A DNA stretch of 64,000 nt from Aurifilum marmelostoma (GCA_027559495.1 JAMXSV010000028.1:2666001-2730000), one strand, 5' to 3'; positions 38,424 through 51,257 are shown, numbered from the stretch's first letter. Made by a program: numbers and translations. The notes: generated by a model not told the origin, from the letters alone.

Positions 38424-39558
38424 GTAATTGTGGTATTTATTGCGAGATTTTCGGCGTGGCATGTACAGCATTTCTTTTACCCTTAGGTATCTGGACCTGC
38501 ATGGCGTTTTGAGACCTTTTGCATAAGTGGGCATTCTCTAGGGAGAGATGGATAGATCGATCTACACGAAGAAAGGTATGTGACAGGTATTGCTGTCGTT
38601 CTTCGCATCATCAGTTGAGACACTTGCATTCACCTCATCGATTTGCTTCACTTATGAATCCCACCTCTTAAAATTGAATGCCTTTTTTGCTCATGCTTGA
38701 GAGTCTAACCCAGAAGTGTTAACAATGACCTTTCTCTCTTGCACCCACTCATCTTGGGCACCAACATCCATCCGTTACAGCAAGCTCTCGCTCTGGCCAA
38801 AGTCGATGGCGACAAGTGTCCTGGTTGACCCTATCCGCCGTGCCCCCAGCAAAAAAGCGCACTGACAAAGCTCAAGCCAGCCGTTGAACTCTCTCCAACG
38901 AGTAGCCTTTCCCCAGATCAGCCCCATCTATCTACATACAGGAAGTAGTAGCTCGTACTTACCCCGCCCTATGCAAACGGTGTGTGTCAAGCGGCCCAGG
39001 TAGGGGGCCTGTTACAATCAACGGTATGCACTTATTCCTCACAATAGCAAGCAGTACATGCTGGTACGTGGTATATGTGTGCGTGTCCCAAAGCCAATGA
39101 AGCTGAATAAGCCGGGGTATGCTGCTTCTGCTAGCTACGACTTACAAACCACCACCACCACCACCTACCTCTCCACCTTGCGGGAGGATCGGAACCTGCA
39201 TATACTTACTATGTATGTCTGAGGGGTAAGAGCCCAAAGAAGGGGGAGAGGGAGGGGGAAGTTCTCGCCCTTTTCCCCCTCCCTTCTCCCCTTCCCTCCC
39301 CTCATCTCATCCACCCAACACCCACCTGAGCCCCTCCGAACGAAACGACCACGGACCAACGAGCCACCTGCGCCAGCACTCTTTCGTGGTCTTGTGTTCA
39401 ACGAGAAAAATCCCGAGCCGGCCGACCGACAGTTTGCATTACGATACGTGTCACCTGCAGGGAAAGCCGAAAAGAGGATAGAGAGAGAGAGAGAGAGGAC
39501 AAAAAACATACGAGAAAAGGAACCTAACCAACCCCCCCCCCCCAAAAAAAAAAGAAAG
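38424..39558. other. Intergenic region between phytase and DUF427 gene
   Basis: No gene is supportable. The final 300 bp before 39559 are CT-, C- and A-rich leader-type sequence with GA repeats (39480-39498) and a C11/A10 junction at about 39533-39553. Confidence 0.5.
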
Positions 39559-40195
39559 ATGCCCACCGGCCACGCCAAGGCCGCAGTCGGTGACACCGTG
39601 GTCGCGGAGACGGACACCTGGGAGGAGGTCGAGGGGAACGTGTACTTCCCGCCGTCGTCCGTCAAGACCGAAGTTTTCTCCAGGACGGAGCTGTCGACCC
39701 ACTGTCCCTGGAAGGGGGATGCGAGCTACTACACGATCAAGGCGGGAGGTGAGAGGAAGACGAATCGCCCCATACATACACACACAGACACCCATACCCG
39801 TCTGGGGCACAAATGCATACAACATGTGGTGCAGAAAGAAAAGAGAATTTTTTTTTTTTTTTTTTTTTAAAAAATTAATGCGCTGTCAACATTTGGCTGA
39901 TTTCTTTCCCTCCTGACCTCTCATCACACTACAGGTCAGGAGCTGCAGAATGCGGCGTGGTATTATCCACAGCCCAAGGAGAAGGCAGAGAACATTCGCG
40001 ACCACGTAGCCTTTTGTGAGTGTGAAGAGCTCTCTCCGCACACACACACACACCTCTCTTCGGCCCCACCGACCCTCTCTCTCTCCTTCTTATTCCCCTG
40101 TCTCTAACTTTATGCTGCTTCGGGGAGATCTCCGCGTGCTGACGACAGAATTACACATGACAGACAAGACCAAGGTAGACGTGACCAGTTCCTGA
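39559..40195 (+). CDS. DUF427 domain protein
   Basis: There are three exons: 39559-39748, 39935-40015 and 40164-40195. The introns are 186 nt (containing T21 at 39848-39868) and 148 nt, with phases consistent. The product is 100 aa. The whole protein is one DUF427 domain: GNVYFPPSSVKTEVF, the signature THCPWKGDASYYTI, NAAWYYPQPKEKAENIRDHVAFY, and a short end TKVDVTSS. The family is widespread in bacteria and fungi and has no firmly established biochemical role; cytosolic location is inferred from the absence of a signal peptide. The last exon is only 32 nt and was placed because the acceptor at 40161-40163 restores the conserved VAFYK ending. It converges with the PCC1 gene. Confidence 0.9.
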
Positions 40196-40743
40196 TTTGT
40201 CGTACGAGGTTCGGCTTTTGTTTACAATGGGGAGGGGCGGAGTCGTGGACAGCAGGCAGGTGGACAAGGAACTGGTGTGACTCGAGCAACAAGAGAGGCA
40301 CGAGATGTTTGTATGCTGCGATTCTACCATACGAATGTATCTCCCATACAGTACACACATACACACACGTAGCCTCGAATGCGAGACATAGGGCTGGCTG
40401 CTCGCAGGGCCCCACATCCTGCAGCGATCCTCAAGAACCAGACTTCCGACAGTTCCGCCTCAAGCGAAGATGAAGAAGAGGCTGCGATGAGAATGACCAT
40501 GACGATGACGATGCCGAGATGATGAGATGATGGCATCGACGCTCCAAGTAGAAAAAATGCATCGCCAACTCACTTCGCATGACATGAGTCACCGCCGGGC
40601 CTGGCCACGGACTCGTCCGTGATCTGAAATTGATTGATCGAGAGACAAGGAGAGATCGAAGATGGAGGTGGGGAGACAGGAAGAAAAAGAGAAAAAAAGA
40701 CAGAGAGAGAGAGGCGGTCGGGCTGCAACGCAGCAACGCATGC
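40196..40743. other. Convergent 3' flanks of DUF427 gene and PCC1
   Basis: No supportable gene. A CA-rich stretch occurs at about 40354-40370 and a purine-rich AG tract at 40640-40715. A possible extra 3' exon of PCC1 could lie here if the GTAAGC at its end is used as a donor. Confidence 0.45.
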
Positions 40744-41712
40744 TTACCCTGCATGTTGCGCCTCGAGGACGTCCACATCGAGCTTTTCCATGACCTCGAG
40801 TATGAGAGCCAGGCTATCCATGAAAGAGTTGACGGCGACACGTAGCATGCGGTTCGTTGTGGCCTCGTAGTGGACCTGCAGGACGCACCCAGCAGCAGTG
40901 GCAGCAGCAGCGGCGGCAGCAACAGAGCCCGGGCCTGCAGGGGCGGCGCTGGCCAGACTCTTCTTGTCTCCGTGGTGCGGTTCAGGCTCAGGCTCGGGCT
41001 CGGGTTGGAGATCAAGCTCGTGCCCATGCCCATGTCCTCCACCGCGCCCGGACCCGGGCGCGTCCCTTGCGTCTGGACCAGTAGGAGCAGTGGTAGTGGT
41101 AGTGTTGGTGGTGGTGGTAGTGGAGAAGTGCCTTCGCACGAGTGGTGACAACTCCTTGTCGACTGCCAGGGCCCTCATGGCGATGGATGACAGCCTGGAA
41201 GTGGGGAAGGGGACATTAAGTGTTCTAAAAACGCGAAAAGAGAGAGACGCGCGGGTCGGGGGTTGTCAGCCGGATCAGCTCGCTTGCAGGCAGCCAAGGT
41301 AGTATCTTGTGGTGGTATCTGTGTGTGTGTGTGTGTGTGTGTGTGCGTGCGGGTGTGGGCAGTGGTCCTCCTCCTCCTCCTCCTGCTGCTACTCCCCCGC
41401 CCGTGGTCCTCCCTGCAGAGGACGTGTTTAGGCCTGTGTGTCGTGATTCCCCATCGCGTCTCCCGTCAATCCATCCTTCATCGATCGGTATTGCGGGTCG
41501 ACATGGGGTGGACAAGGGGGAGCAAGAAGGACCACAAATCCTTCAAGAAGGGGAAATAGACAAGAAAAAAAAAAAAGCGAGCGAGCGAGAGAGTGACGGA
41601 CACAGAGGACAGACAGAGATGGAGAAGAGCAAGGGCCAGCGGCCAAGAATAGCGACCCGGTGAGAACTTACAAGGAGCAGGGGAAAGCTCCCCCGTCGAC
41701 GTCACGCGACAT
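40744..41712 (-). CDS. PCC1: EKC/KEOPS complex subunit Pcc1, with low-complexity insertion
   Basis: There are two exons, 41712-41672 (41 nt) and 41224-40744, with a 447-nt intron (donor GTAAGT, acceptor TTTTAG). The product is 173 aa. The start gives MSRDVDGGAFPCSL, joining to TLNVPFPTSRLSSIAMRALAVDKELSPLVRRHF, the first half of the Pcc1 fold. The second half, VHYEATTNRMLRVAVNSFMDSLALILEVMEKLDVDVL, ends the protein. Between them lie about 65 residues of Thr-, His-, Glu/Pro- and Ala-rich sequence absent from yeast Pcc1 (88 aa). KEOPS makes the t6A modification of ANN-decoding tRNAs and affects telomeres and transcription; Pcc1 is its dimerising subunit. The stop codon overlaps a GTAAGC, so an additional short 3' exon is possible. 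It is divergent from CDC14. Confidence 0.88.
41321..41345. repeat. (GT)12 microsatellite in the PCC1 intron
   Basis: This is an uninterrupted GT run of 25 nt on the plus strand (CA in the transcript) within the 447-nt PCC1 intron. Confidence 0.9.
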
Positions 41713-42208
41713 TGTTGAGGATAAGTGCTTGCAGCAAAGCCGAAGGCAATAAAAAAAAAGGAGGGGGGGTTCAACGTGTATGATGAGTGGTTCTGGAACC
41801 TGTTCTCGATTGTCGGGAATGTGTTATGCCACCACATACACAAAAACCTTCGTCATAGGAATGAATTTTTCACAGCGGCTCTTCCAAGGTTTATCAGGTT
41901 GTTTGGCTGTTTCCAGGGCTGTCGAGGGCGTGCGCGGGTGGGGTCTGGACCCGTCACTTGGTCGACGTGTCTAGTGCTGTTTCCCCCCCCCCTCTCCCCT
42001 TCTTCTCCTTCTCTTCGTCTTGGTCTGTTTCTGGGAACTGGGCAGAGGTGGAACAGGCTGTTGGGAGAGGGGCGTTTACTTGTGCATGAACCATGGGAAC
42101 AGGCTTTCTTCCGGGGGGGCGAGGAGAGAGGGAATGGGGATGATGGTCCACCTGAACCTGCGGCATGACACCAGAAGCTGTGCATTCCCCAGTTCGTCCG
42201 TGGGCGAT

Positions 42209-42221
42209 TACTATAGTACCA
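42209..42221. repeat. Palindromic motif TACTATAGTACCA, copy 3
   Basis: This is an exact match of 13 nt to the copy at 32170-32182. Its first 10 nt are the palindrome TACTATAGTA. Confidence 0.55.
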
Positions 42222-43428
42222 CCTAGGTAGAAAGTAGATAAGCTGCTAGCGAAACCTTGGAGGGATGGAGCCCCGCTGTGGTCCCAGCGGCTGAACCGCC
42301 CTGGAGAGGAGCCACTGGAGGAGTATCAGGAGCACTGGCACGCCGAACCGACACAAGGCCCCAGCACAGCCCCAGTAAAAAGGCCCCAGTGGTTGTCCCG
42401 TCAACGGGAAGCACAGGGGGTGTTGATTGGAGTTACAGGGGCCTCCAAGGCGTCAGACGGGGTGTTCGAACTGGAGCAGCAGGCACAGCAGCGCCAGGCA
42501 TGGGTCGGGCAATAACATTTGAGGGATGGAGACGGCCAGCACAGAGCTTCTCTTGATGTTCCTCCTGCCTATTATTACTATGGTAATTCTTAGTACATGG
42601 TACACCTGGTACTACGGCAACAAGAACTGGAGCAGGGCGGCGCTTCCATCTTTCTCGCACAAACAAGGGCTCCTCTCCTACCGTTGCTACACCGCAACCA
42701 GGGGGGAGATCGATTGGCAAAAAAAAAAAAAAAGAACACAAGACCAAGAATTCCTCTTGTTCGCATCAATTAAAAAGAAGCCTCGTCCTTTCTCGTGTTG
42801 TTGCAGATTTGTTTGTTTTCCCTCCCTCCCTCTCACAAGAAGCATCAACTTCCCTTGTCCCCCAGTCGCGGCCTCGCCCTCCCCCCCCCCCGGCACCTAC
42901 TACTACCACCTTACCAACACCACCACCACAACACAACATAACAAACACACAAACCGGACCGCGTCAAGGTTTTTTGGCTGACCTTGCGACTCCACTCCTC
43001 AATCATCTCTACTACCGCCAGACTAGCCCCCTGCCTCCTTGCTTCCAAGGCGCATACCAAGTTGCATTGGCTGCAAGTCTGAAGCACCAGGAAGGAAGAA
43101 AAAGAGGGCATCGCCGATCCTTCATCGATCGACCTCCTTCCCTACCCTCCTCCCCACTGGGTCTCCCATACTCGAAACACCCGTATCCCTCGAGCACTTT
43201 ACCATCCAGCTTCTGCATCTGGTTACACGCGAGCCCTGGCAATTATTGTGTTTTGGGTTCTTGTCTTGGATCAATCCTGATCGGCCCCTTCAGAGACGGC
43301 AACCACCACCCACATCCCAGTCCCCAGCCACCGACATTCTTTTCTCTCCCGCCGGGGGCCCGAGTCACCCGCCTAGAGCATAAGCATACTACTACTCTTG
43401 TACAATTTAGTACAAACACAACACTTTC

Positions 43429-43453
43429 TTTTTTTTTTTTTTTTTTTTTTTTT
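43429..43453. repeat. T25 mononucleotide run in the CDC14 leader
   Basis: Twenty-five consecutive T lie about 165 bp upstream of the CDC14 start codon. Confidence 0.9.
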
Positions 43454-43616
43454 AAATTGTTATTTCCTTCCAAAACCGCCTCGGCGCTTCCCCTCTTCGT
43501 CCTGGGAAATTGGCTCCTGCCTCAACAGCATATTTCCCGACAGAAGGAGAAGACCTCAGATACTTCAAACAAAGAAAAAGAGAAAAGTCGTCAGGCCATA
43601 GACGGCAGCTACAGCC

Positions 43617-45943
43617 ATGGGTCCTACCAAGAGCTCTAACTTGGGGCAGATCATCGAGTACATCCCAGGTACGTACGCACCCAGATCTACCTGCAGCAGC
43701 AGCAGCCAAGCTTCACCGCCGAGGCTGCGCGCTGTACACAATCATCACCACCACCCACGCACAGCAACCACCCCCCCCCCAAAAAAAAGAAGCATCGAAT
43801 ACACTAGTCGTAATGACTTTTGGAATACCCGTTGCATCTTTGCTCATTCCTGATCTTTAATGGAGGGGATCTTCAATTTTGGCTGTTCCATGGCCATTGA
43901 GGACCCATCATTTGGATCTCAGCAGCAGAGGCAGCAACACCACCAGCCTTTGCCAGTATCCTTGCTAACATTTTCTCAAGACCGCCTGTACCTCGCCTCC
44001 TACATACATCCACCAAACGAGGACACCCTCTTCCCTTATCCCGATGGCCCCATAAGATCATCGCCTGGCAAGCGCTCCCAGAGAGCAGGAAACGGCCCTC
44101 AGGCAGTTCAGAAGCCAGCATACAAGCAGCCATACTACTTTACCGTGGACGACACTCTGCTCTACAACAACTTTCACCATGACTTTGGTCCATTCCACAT
44201 CGGCCACCTGTACAGATTCGCCCTGCAGTTCCATGAGATCCTCGGTGCCGATAAGAACAAGGACAGACCCGTTGTCTTCTGGAGCAGGGCCGACCCTAGG
44301 AGTAAGTAGCAGGATACCTTGATTTTCAAGCAAGTACATTTGTTTTTACCATATTTCATGAGAGCTGACTTTTATTGCCTCTCTCTCTCACAATAGGCCG
44401 CGCCAATGCCTCTACCCTGCTGGCATGCTACATGGTCCTGATCCAGTCGTGGCCACCACACCTTGCCCTGGCTCCCATCGCCCAGGTCGATCCGCCCCTG
44501 ATGCCCTTCCGTGACGCTGGATACAGCCAGGCCGACTACGGCATCACCGTCCAGGATGTTGTCTACGGCGTCTGGAAGGCTAAGGAGGAGGGCGTCTGCG
44601 CCCTCGAGAACTTTGACCTCGATGAGTACGAGCGCTTCGAGCGTGTCGAGCACGGTGACTTCAACTGGATCACACCAAACTTCCTGGCCTTTGCCTCTCC
44701 CCAGCACGAGCCTGTGGCCAAGATCCCGGAGAACTCAGAGCTCTGGGCTACGGTGCCCAAGACCCTGGCTGCCGTCGATGCCCACCCGACGCTGCCTCAA
44801 CCCTTCAAGAACGTCCTGAAGCACTTTTCCGAGCGCAACATCGGCCTCGTCGTGCGTCTCAACTCGGAGCTGTACTCACCCTCATACTTCGAGGGACTCG
44901 GCATCACCCACCTCGACATGATCTTCGAGGACGGCACCTGCCCAGCCATGCCTACTGTGCGCAAGTTCATCAAACTGGCACACGAGATGATCACCGTCAA
45001 GAAGAGAGGCATTGCCGTCCACTGCAAGGCAGGACTGGGTCGCACAGGATGCCTAATCGGTGCCTACCTCATCTACAGATACGGCTTCACCGCCGACGAG
45101 GTCATCGGCTACATGAGGTTCATGCGCCCAGGCATGGTCGTCGGGCCCCAGCAGCACTGGCTTCACCTCAACCAGGGCGTCTTCCGCGAGTGGTGGGTTG
45201 AGGAGCGCATCGAGAGGAGGCTTCGCAAGGAGATGGCGGCAGCTGCTGCCGCCGCCGCGGCCAACAACAACCCGAGCACGCCTGTCCGCACTGTTCACAA
45301 GGCCAACATTGGTCGGAGCCCGAGCAAGACATCCACCCCCTCCCGCAGCGCCTCCAACAGGACGCCCCTGGGCGAGGTGGAAAACGATCGAACAAACATC
45401 ACGGCAGACCAAGAGAATTATCTCCCAGCACCAACACCCGGCCAGCCACGCAAGACTCGTCATTACCCTCCAAGCAGCCGCGGTATTCCCCGTGCCGCCA
45501 TGGAGGAGAGCTGTGCGGTCCAGGAGGACATGGAGGTCATGTCCGTCAAGAAGAGAAGCTCGGCCAACAATGTCGACTCGGATGAGGAGATGCACATGCG
45601 CGTGCGTACCGGCCGCAAGCCCTCTGTCTCGCCCAATTCTGGCAAGTCGCGGTCTGTTAGCCACACGACGACGACGACCAGCATCTACACCTCGCTGATC
45701 GATGACGACGCATCCAATGACACCGAGAACATCGGTAGCTCCCTTAACAAGGCCAAGGGCGCAAAGGCGCCTTTGCGCTCAACCTCGGCAGGTGGCGTCC
45801 TTACCAAGGTCCGGGGCAGTAGTCGTGGCCCTGACGGTAAAGGGCCGTCCGGTGTCCGCAAGACCAGTGGGCGTGTCGGCAGCATGACCAGTCCCACAGC
45901 AGCTGCAGCAAACACAGCACGGAAGATCTCGGGTGCGATATGA
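43617..45943 (+). CDS. CDC14: Dual-specificity protein phosphatase Cdc14
   Basis: There are three exons: 43617-43668, 43981-44301 and 44397-45943. The introns are 312 and 95 nt (donors GTACGT and GTAAGT), phases consistent, giving 639 aa. The N-terminal DSP-like domain includes DRLYLASY, YFTVDDTLLYNNFHHDFGPFHIGHLYRF and RANASTLLACYMVL. The catalytic domain carries the P-loop HCKAGLGRTG (catalytic Cys about residue 334), VVRLNSELY, and MRFMRPGMVVGPQQHWL. The remaining about 240 residues are a Ser/Thr/Arg/Pro-rich disordered tail with a short Ala run and likely regulatory sites. A small insertion rich in Lys/Arg/Gln (RSSPGKRSQRAG) splits the N-terminal domain. Cdc14 reverses CDK phosphorylation at mitotic exit; in yeast it is held in the nucleolus until anaphase. 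Its upstream inhibitor pathway gene BUB2 also lies in this window. Confidence 0.96.
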
Positions 45944-48900
45944 AAACACAGTGCCACGCCCGACAGCGAGTTCCTCCATTGATGCTTTCGCTGGGCGTCG
46001 AGCGGCCCAGGGCGACGGGGGACGAGCTGCACCTGGATGATTCATGATCGTTACGAACACCCCCCCCTTCCTTCACAAAGCTGTTCTTCTTGCATACCTG
46101 CGACGGCGTTCATCAAGGGATATATCAAACAGGTGGAATTCATCTACTGGGAAGCGGAGTTGGGAAAGTAGGCCATGCTAGTTCGCGACGGCGTTTTGGT
46201 GTCGTCAGTGATCTAGGAGAGCAGTGCTTCATCGCTTTCGGCTTTGGAATTAGGGTTTTGAGTATAAGCTCCTTTGATTGGCTTTTCGATTTGTGTTTTT
46301 GTGTTTTTGTTTCTTTTCTGTCGTCATCAGCAGCCTTCACACATATGATGATGATGGACTGGCGGAGGATGGAGACGGGCTTGGGAATGGGAGTCATTAG
46401 CAGCAGCCTCAGGAACAAGGAAAAACAACAACAAGCTGTGGTTGGGAATCTCGGAATGGCGGAGGCGGAAGCAAGCAAGCAAGCATTGATTATCGTCTAA
46501 TTCTTTTACATACAGGCCTTCTTCTCGGGGCCATAGGGTAGCCAGCCTGGCAGAATGGTCTGGCCTTGCTTTTCTCTGCAGTTATTTGTCAAGAATACAA
46601 CATTTGCATATTTGCATCATCATAACAATGGCCTGCTTCCGTCTCGTTGCCCTGGTGATTTGTTTTGCCTGGGCTCTCCTCTTGCCACACACACACACTT
46701 CGGAGCAACGACAGACAGCAAATCAACCTCTCCCCTCTTCCCCCCTCCCCACCAAAAGACATACGTACACACTAGCCTATCCGTATGTACATATGTAGTA
46801 CATTGTACATCGTAACCTCATTCAGTGGGGATCGTTCTGTGCTTGAGAGCCGAGAGTCTGGCACCGCAATGCCTGGACCGAACATCCCATGCCTGGCTTA
46901 CCCGAGGGCATTCATGCAGAGCGATTGCTGCGCAGCTAAAAGCCCAAACATGTTCACACACATACACACACACACACACACAGAGGCAAATACATATATT
47001 TCTACACCACTGGCAACTGCGAGCAGAAGAATTCAGACAAGGACAGGCAGAGTCATCACCCTTGTGGCACCGTCGAGGCCAGACGAGAGCCACTACTCAG
47101 TTGGGGGCATCTGTTCTTCTTACAGTGGCGGTGTGTTGGAACAAAGATAATAACACCACCGCCATAAGTCAAAGACGAGAATATCTGGGCCTGTCCGGAC
47201 CCAAACAGTCAAGAAGCAAGGGGTGAGCGAGCTTGATTGCTACAGCCAATTTGGCCTGCAGAGCGGGCAGTGGACGACGGTAAGTAGAGCAGAGACTCAC
47301 CACCTCGTCCAACAGTGCCTAGCATCGAATTGACCAGATTCATCTGTCTTGAAAGGAGATTGAAAGAGAGAAAGCCAAGACGACCGTTGGTCTCGATGTT
47401 TCCACGTTTAGCAAACTGGGAGGGAAGGGAGGGAATGGAAAAAAAAAAAGAGAGAAAAAAAAAGTAGAAGGCTTCATGCAGACCACAAGGGCTTACATCC
47501 AGCTGAACAGAACGGTGAAGTTGCATGGGTGTAGGTGATGAGCTCACTCACATTACACCACACAACACACCCTCTACAAGTCCCGAAAGATGGATGCTCC
47601 CCCCTTCCCCTGACGCCCGTCCAAGAAAGGACGTTTGACTGGGTTGTGCGGATGTTACCCAAGAGATTACCCATCTATATTTCCATTAACTTCCTTTGGA
47701 TATAGGGCTGAGACTTTCTGCAGAGGCAAACATACATGTAGATCTTTGGAATATTTACGCCTGAACCCATCACACCGAGGCTACAACAAATAGTTAGACG
47801 GGGAAAATGTATGCTCTGCCCAATTCTCCACTTGCAGGAATACGGTCTTGAAAAAAAAGGATGCGCTCCGAGTGGCGGGAAGACGACGACGGTGTTGCTG
47901 AACAGATGCAGACACCGAGGTTGAGAAAGCCTGGGCCGCGATAGGACGCTCATCCAGTGGCCTAATGAGTGCTCCGAGGGTTTAATGAGACAGACAGACA
48001 GACAGACTCTGAGGGTTGTCGGGTCCCGGGACCTGCCGGTGTGAGGCACAGCACCAGAGACGCCGCCGGCTTCAGACCCTTCTCTTGTGTACCCGAAAAG
48101 GTACCCAGCGCCTCTTAGAACTTTTTGGGCGCATATTATCTCCATCATTGGCCAAGACTTCTGGCCCCCAACATTCTCCTCCTCCCCCTCCTCCTCCCCC
48201 CCTCCCCTTTTTGAGACATGTACATCGAAGAATTGCCTACCGAAGGAAGGATTTTCTGGGTCGGTCGTGAGCCTGCCTAGCTGCCGGTCAGCCTGGTCGC
48301 ACATCCGCCTGGACGGCCAAGTCCGGAAGCCACCCACCGCGTCAGAAAGCGTGGCAACAAGGAAGTACCACCTTTTTTTCCTCTCCATGGAGTGCGGGTT
48401 GGTGGTGATACAGAGAGGCGAGTCAAGAGGTGATGATCATGAGGGATCAATCGGTCTCCTGGACAGGCAAGAAAGCCGGCTGGGCCCGTGTTGTGGGTGA
48501 TGGGATATAGGAGTTGCAGAGGTCCTTGGCTACGGTGACACCGGTGGTGTATGTATGATATGATGAGGATCATGACGGTGCTTCCTACAGCCAGAACGCT
48601 AGGCGGCTGTGTTGAGAAATCACCTCGCTGTAGATACTACAATCTATTCCGGTGGAATTACAGTGTCCTTTGGGTTATCCTGGGAGACTGGCAGACTAAA
48701 GGGGACCAACCTGAACTGGTTCTCTGGGCAGCGGAGCACAGCACTCGAATCGAGCCAGAGACAAGAGGAAAACAAACCCTTTCTGGCGAGACTATGGAGC
48801 CCGATGTCTGCTATACCCCATAGAAGTCCTCGGATCAGGGCCGAGGCAGAGGCGGACAAGGCGAAAGGAATGGCCTTGTGGGTTTGGTCACTGTATGTGG

Positions 48901-51257
48901 CTGCAGTGTCTGTCTGACCCAAGGTGTATACGTAATGGAAGAAGGTGGGGGGGGGGGGGGGGAATAGAAAGAGGAGAGACAGAAAGATGTACCTGTGGGT
49001 GTGAGGCAAATAAGGTCACGAGCTGAATGGGCAGCTTACGCCCGAGAAGCCGGTTGGGTTTATAAGGATTCAATCCAACAATGTGACCATATAAGAGAGA
49101 GAGAAAAGGGGGGGAAAGGAGGAAGGGTGGTGGTGGTCTGGGGCCTTTGGAGGCATCTATCTACCTCTTGGGCTGATGATGATGATGACGATGATGAAAA
49201 TGTGACCCAAGGCTTGAAAAAGAAAAAGGAGGTTCTTTGGAGGAAAACAAGATGGTCAAAGCTGAGACTCGTCAGGTATGGTAGCACAGATTGAATTCTC
49301 ACCTCATCCTTCTCGAATATAGACACGCGGTGCGACGGCGGCTGTAAGACTGAAAATAGGCTGGCAGTGGTGATGTCCAACAGAGGGAGTGAAACAAGAC
49401 AGGCAGACCAAATACAGTGGCTGCCTTCAGTGGGAAGGGCCTGTGGCGCAGGGGTTACAAGAGCTGGCCGCGAGCCAGTTAGAGCCCCCCGGCTGGGAGT
49501 GGCTCATGCCGAGGAGAGGCAGACTTGGTAGGAATTCATCCTCCTCTCTCATCCTCATCGGTCTCTGGCTTCTTTCTCTCTTTCGCCCTCTCTCTGTCCC
49601 TCTCTGTGTATGATTCTCTATCCCCTCTATTGACCCACCCCCCGTGCTTCCAATTTTCTCTTTTTCTCTTTTTATTTTTCTTTCCCCCTCCCCCTGATCC
49701 TTTTTGGCTCAACGAACACGTCATCATTCATATCTGACTGCTTTTGGTTTTATTCTTTTTCTTTCTTGTCTTGACCCCCACTTCTCAGGAATTAGTCAGT
49801 GGCACCATGCTCTCTTATGAGATGTTATACCTGATGAGTCGGTTTCTCCTCTGCTGGCTGTCATGGCAGTAAGTCATAGTCATCTTGGTAGGCCTGCAGA
49901 GCTCTCACAGCACAGGTGAGCTCTCAGCTGGCCGATGAGCCACATCCAGGACACACGGCCAACAAGACAACGCTGGGAAGATAGATGATGGGCCATGCTG
50001 ACTTCAGAGCGGTCTGTCCTGCGATGCACCACCATCTCTTCTGTTCACTGCCGCTTCCTTCTTGTCGGCTCAGTCCCGGTGGCTGCCACGAGGCTCCTTC
50101 ACCTTGGGGTGTAAGAATAGCAACAGCCCTCACAAGCGGACCACAAGCCTTGCCGGATACCTGGCCTACAAGGCTGTTGGCCAACTGACGTTCAGGTAGG
50201 GCTGACAGGGGACCTTGTTCCCTCCCATGCGGCCACCAGTTCAGGGCTGCGCTGCGCCGCTCGTTGCTGGCATGCTGGGAACATCCCTTGCCCGTCCCAA
50301 CGGGGAACCGCTGCTCTGGAAGACCATCTTGGATGCTGCGTCTTTTGGCTGACAGGGACTGGTCGGTTCCTGGTTGGACCCTCGTCCTGGTTGCCGCATC
50401 GAGCATCTCATGTGTTCTTCCATTTCCTGTTGGCCTCTGTATGAGCGGGTGTGGGTGGTGGTGTCTAGTTGCCGGCCCTCACAGCCATGTTGGCACCAGC
50501 ACAGCACCAACCGCTGACCAAACGTCCAGTGGACGTTCTTCCACCTGCCGTCTCTTAGCAAGCGCAATATTCAACCTTCATCTCCCAGGCATTCTCGGTC
50601 ATTTCGAACCAAGACTCGACTTCCAATGACGAGCCCTGATCTTGGGGAGACACTCGCCCCCTCCCTCCCCCCCCCCCTTCTTCTCTGCAAGTCGCAGGAG
50701 GTAGACCCTGGCTAGTGACAGAGCCGCAACGGTCAAAGAATGCGCCCACCCCCCTCCAACCCAATCCTTCCTTCTCCCCTCTGAAGGAGGTGGTGTGCTG
50801 TCTCTTTAGGAGAAATAGAGAGACAGGGACAGACAGCTCAGGCGGCTTGTTCAGGAGCAATAAGCTAGCGGAAGGGATGGAAGAAGATCTCCAGGACACA
50901 ATATCAGCCTCAGACCCACCCTCGGTCCCCCGGTCCTGACCTCACTACCCACACACGTTCTCCTCCCCACCCTCCAACATATTCCTTTGCGCTCAAGCCA
51001 CCCATCGCAAGCCAGCATGGGGGGTGGTCTTGTATTGGGAACTTTGGGAGGGGGGCGGGGGGTCAGTATAAAGACTTGTTGCTACCTAAGGTTTACACTA
51101 TATGTGGAACACAGGCAGCCGCCTTCAACAGGATCCTCTGACCGCCGTATCTTACTTACAGCACAGAAGTTCTGCCCCCCCCATACTGCCTCGAGCCATA
51201 CTGATGTCTTCTTCTCTCGTCCCTACCTCTCAACTCAGTCGGCTTTCTCTTGAGAGC
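45944..51257. other. 5.3-kb gene-free region between CDC14 and the SWIM gene
   Basis: I see no supportable gene. A 237-codon open frame at 47675-48388 (-) and a 160-codon one at 49924-50406 (-) lack domains and coding-like composition. Simple repeats include a CA run at about 46955-46981, G16 at 48947-48962, GAT repeats near 49176-49197 and C10 near 50668-50677. A box-A-like word near 49443 does not fold into a tRNA. Confidence 0.5.
48947..48962. repeat. G16 mononucleotide run
   Basis: Sixteen consecutive G occur in gene-free DNA. Such a run could form G-quadruplex structure and is error-prone in assemblies. Confidence 0.9.

Larger units (their letters stand above)
41713..43616. other. Divergent promoter region between PCC1 and CDC14
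   Basis: No gene is supportable. The CDC14 side carries a long C/CT/CA-rich leader, C10 near 42881-42890 and T25 at 43429-43453. A palindromic motif lies at 42209-42221. A GC-rich open frame at 42257-42556 has no recognisable features. Confidence 0.5.

Noticed and set aside
47675..48388. A 237-codon open frame on the minus strand
   Set aside because: The peptide mixes poly-Gly/Glu and repeat-derived segments with no domain or good start context.
49437..49510. Possible tRNA with box-A-like word TGGCGCAGGGG
   Set aside because: There is no matching box B downstream and the acceptor arm has no complement.
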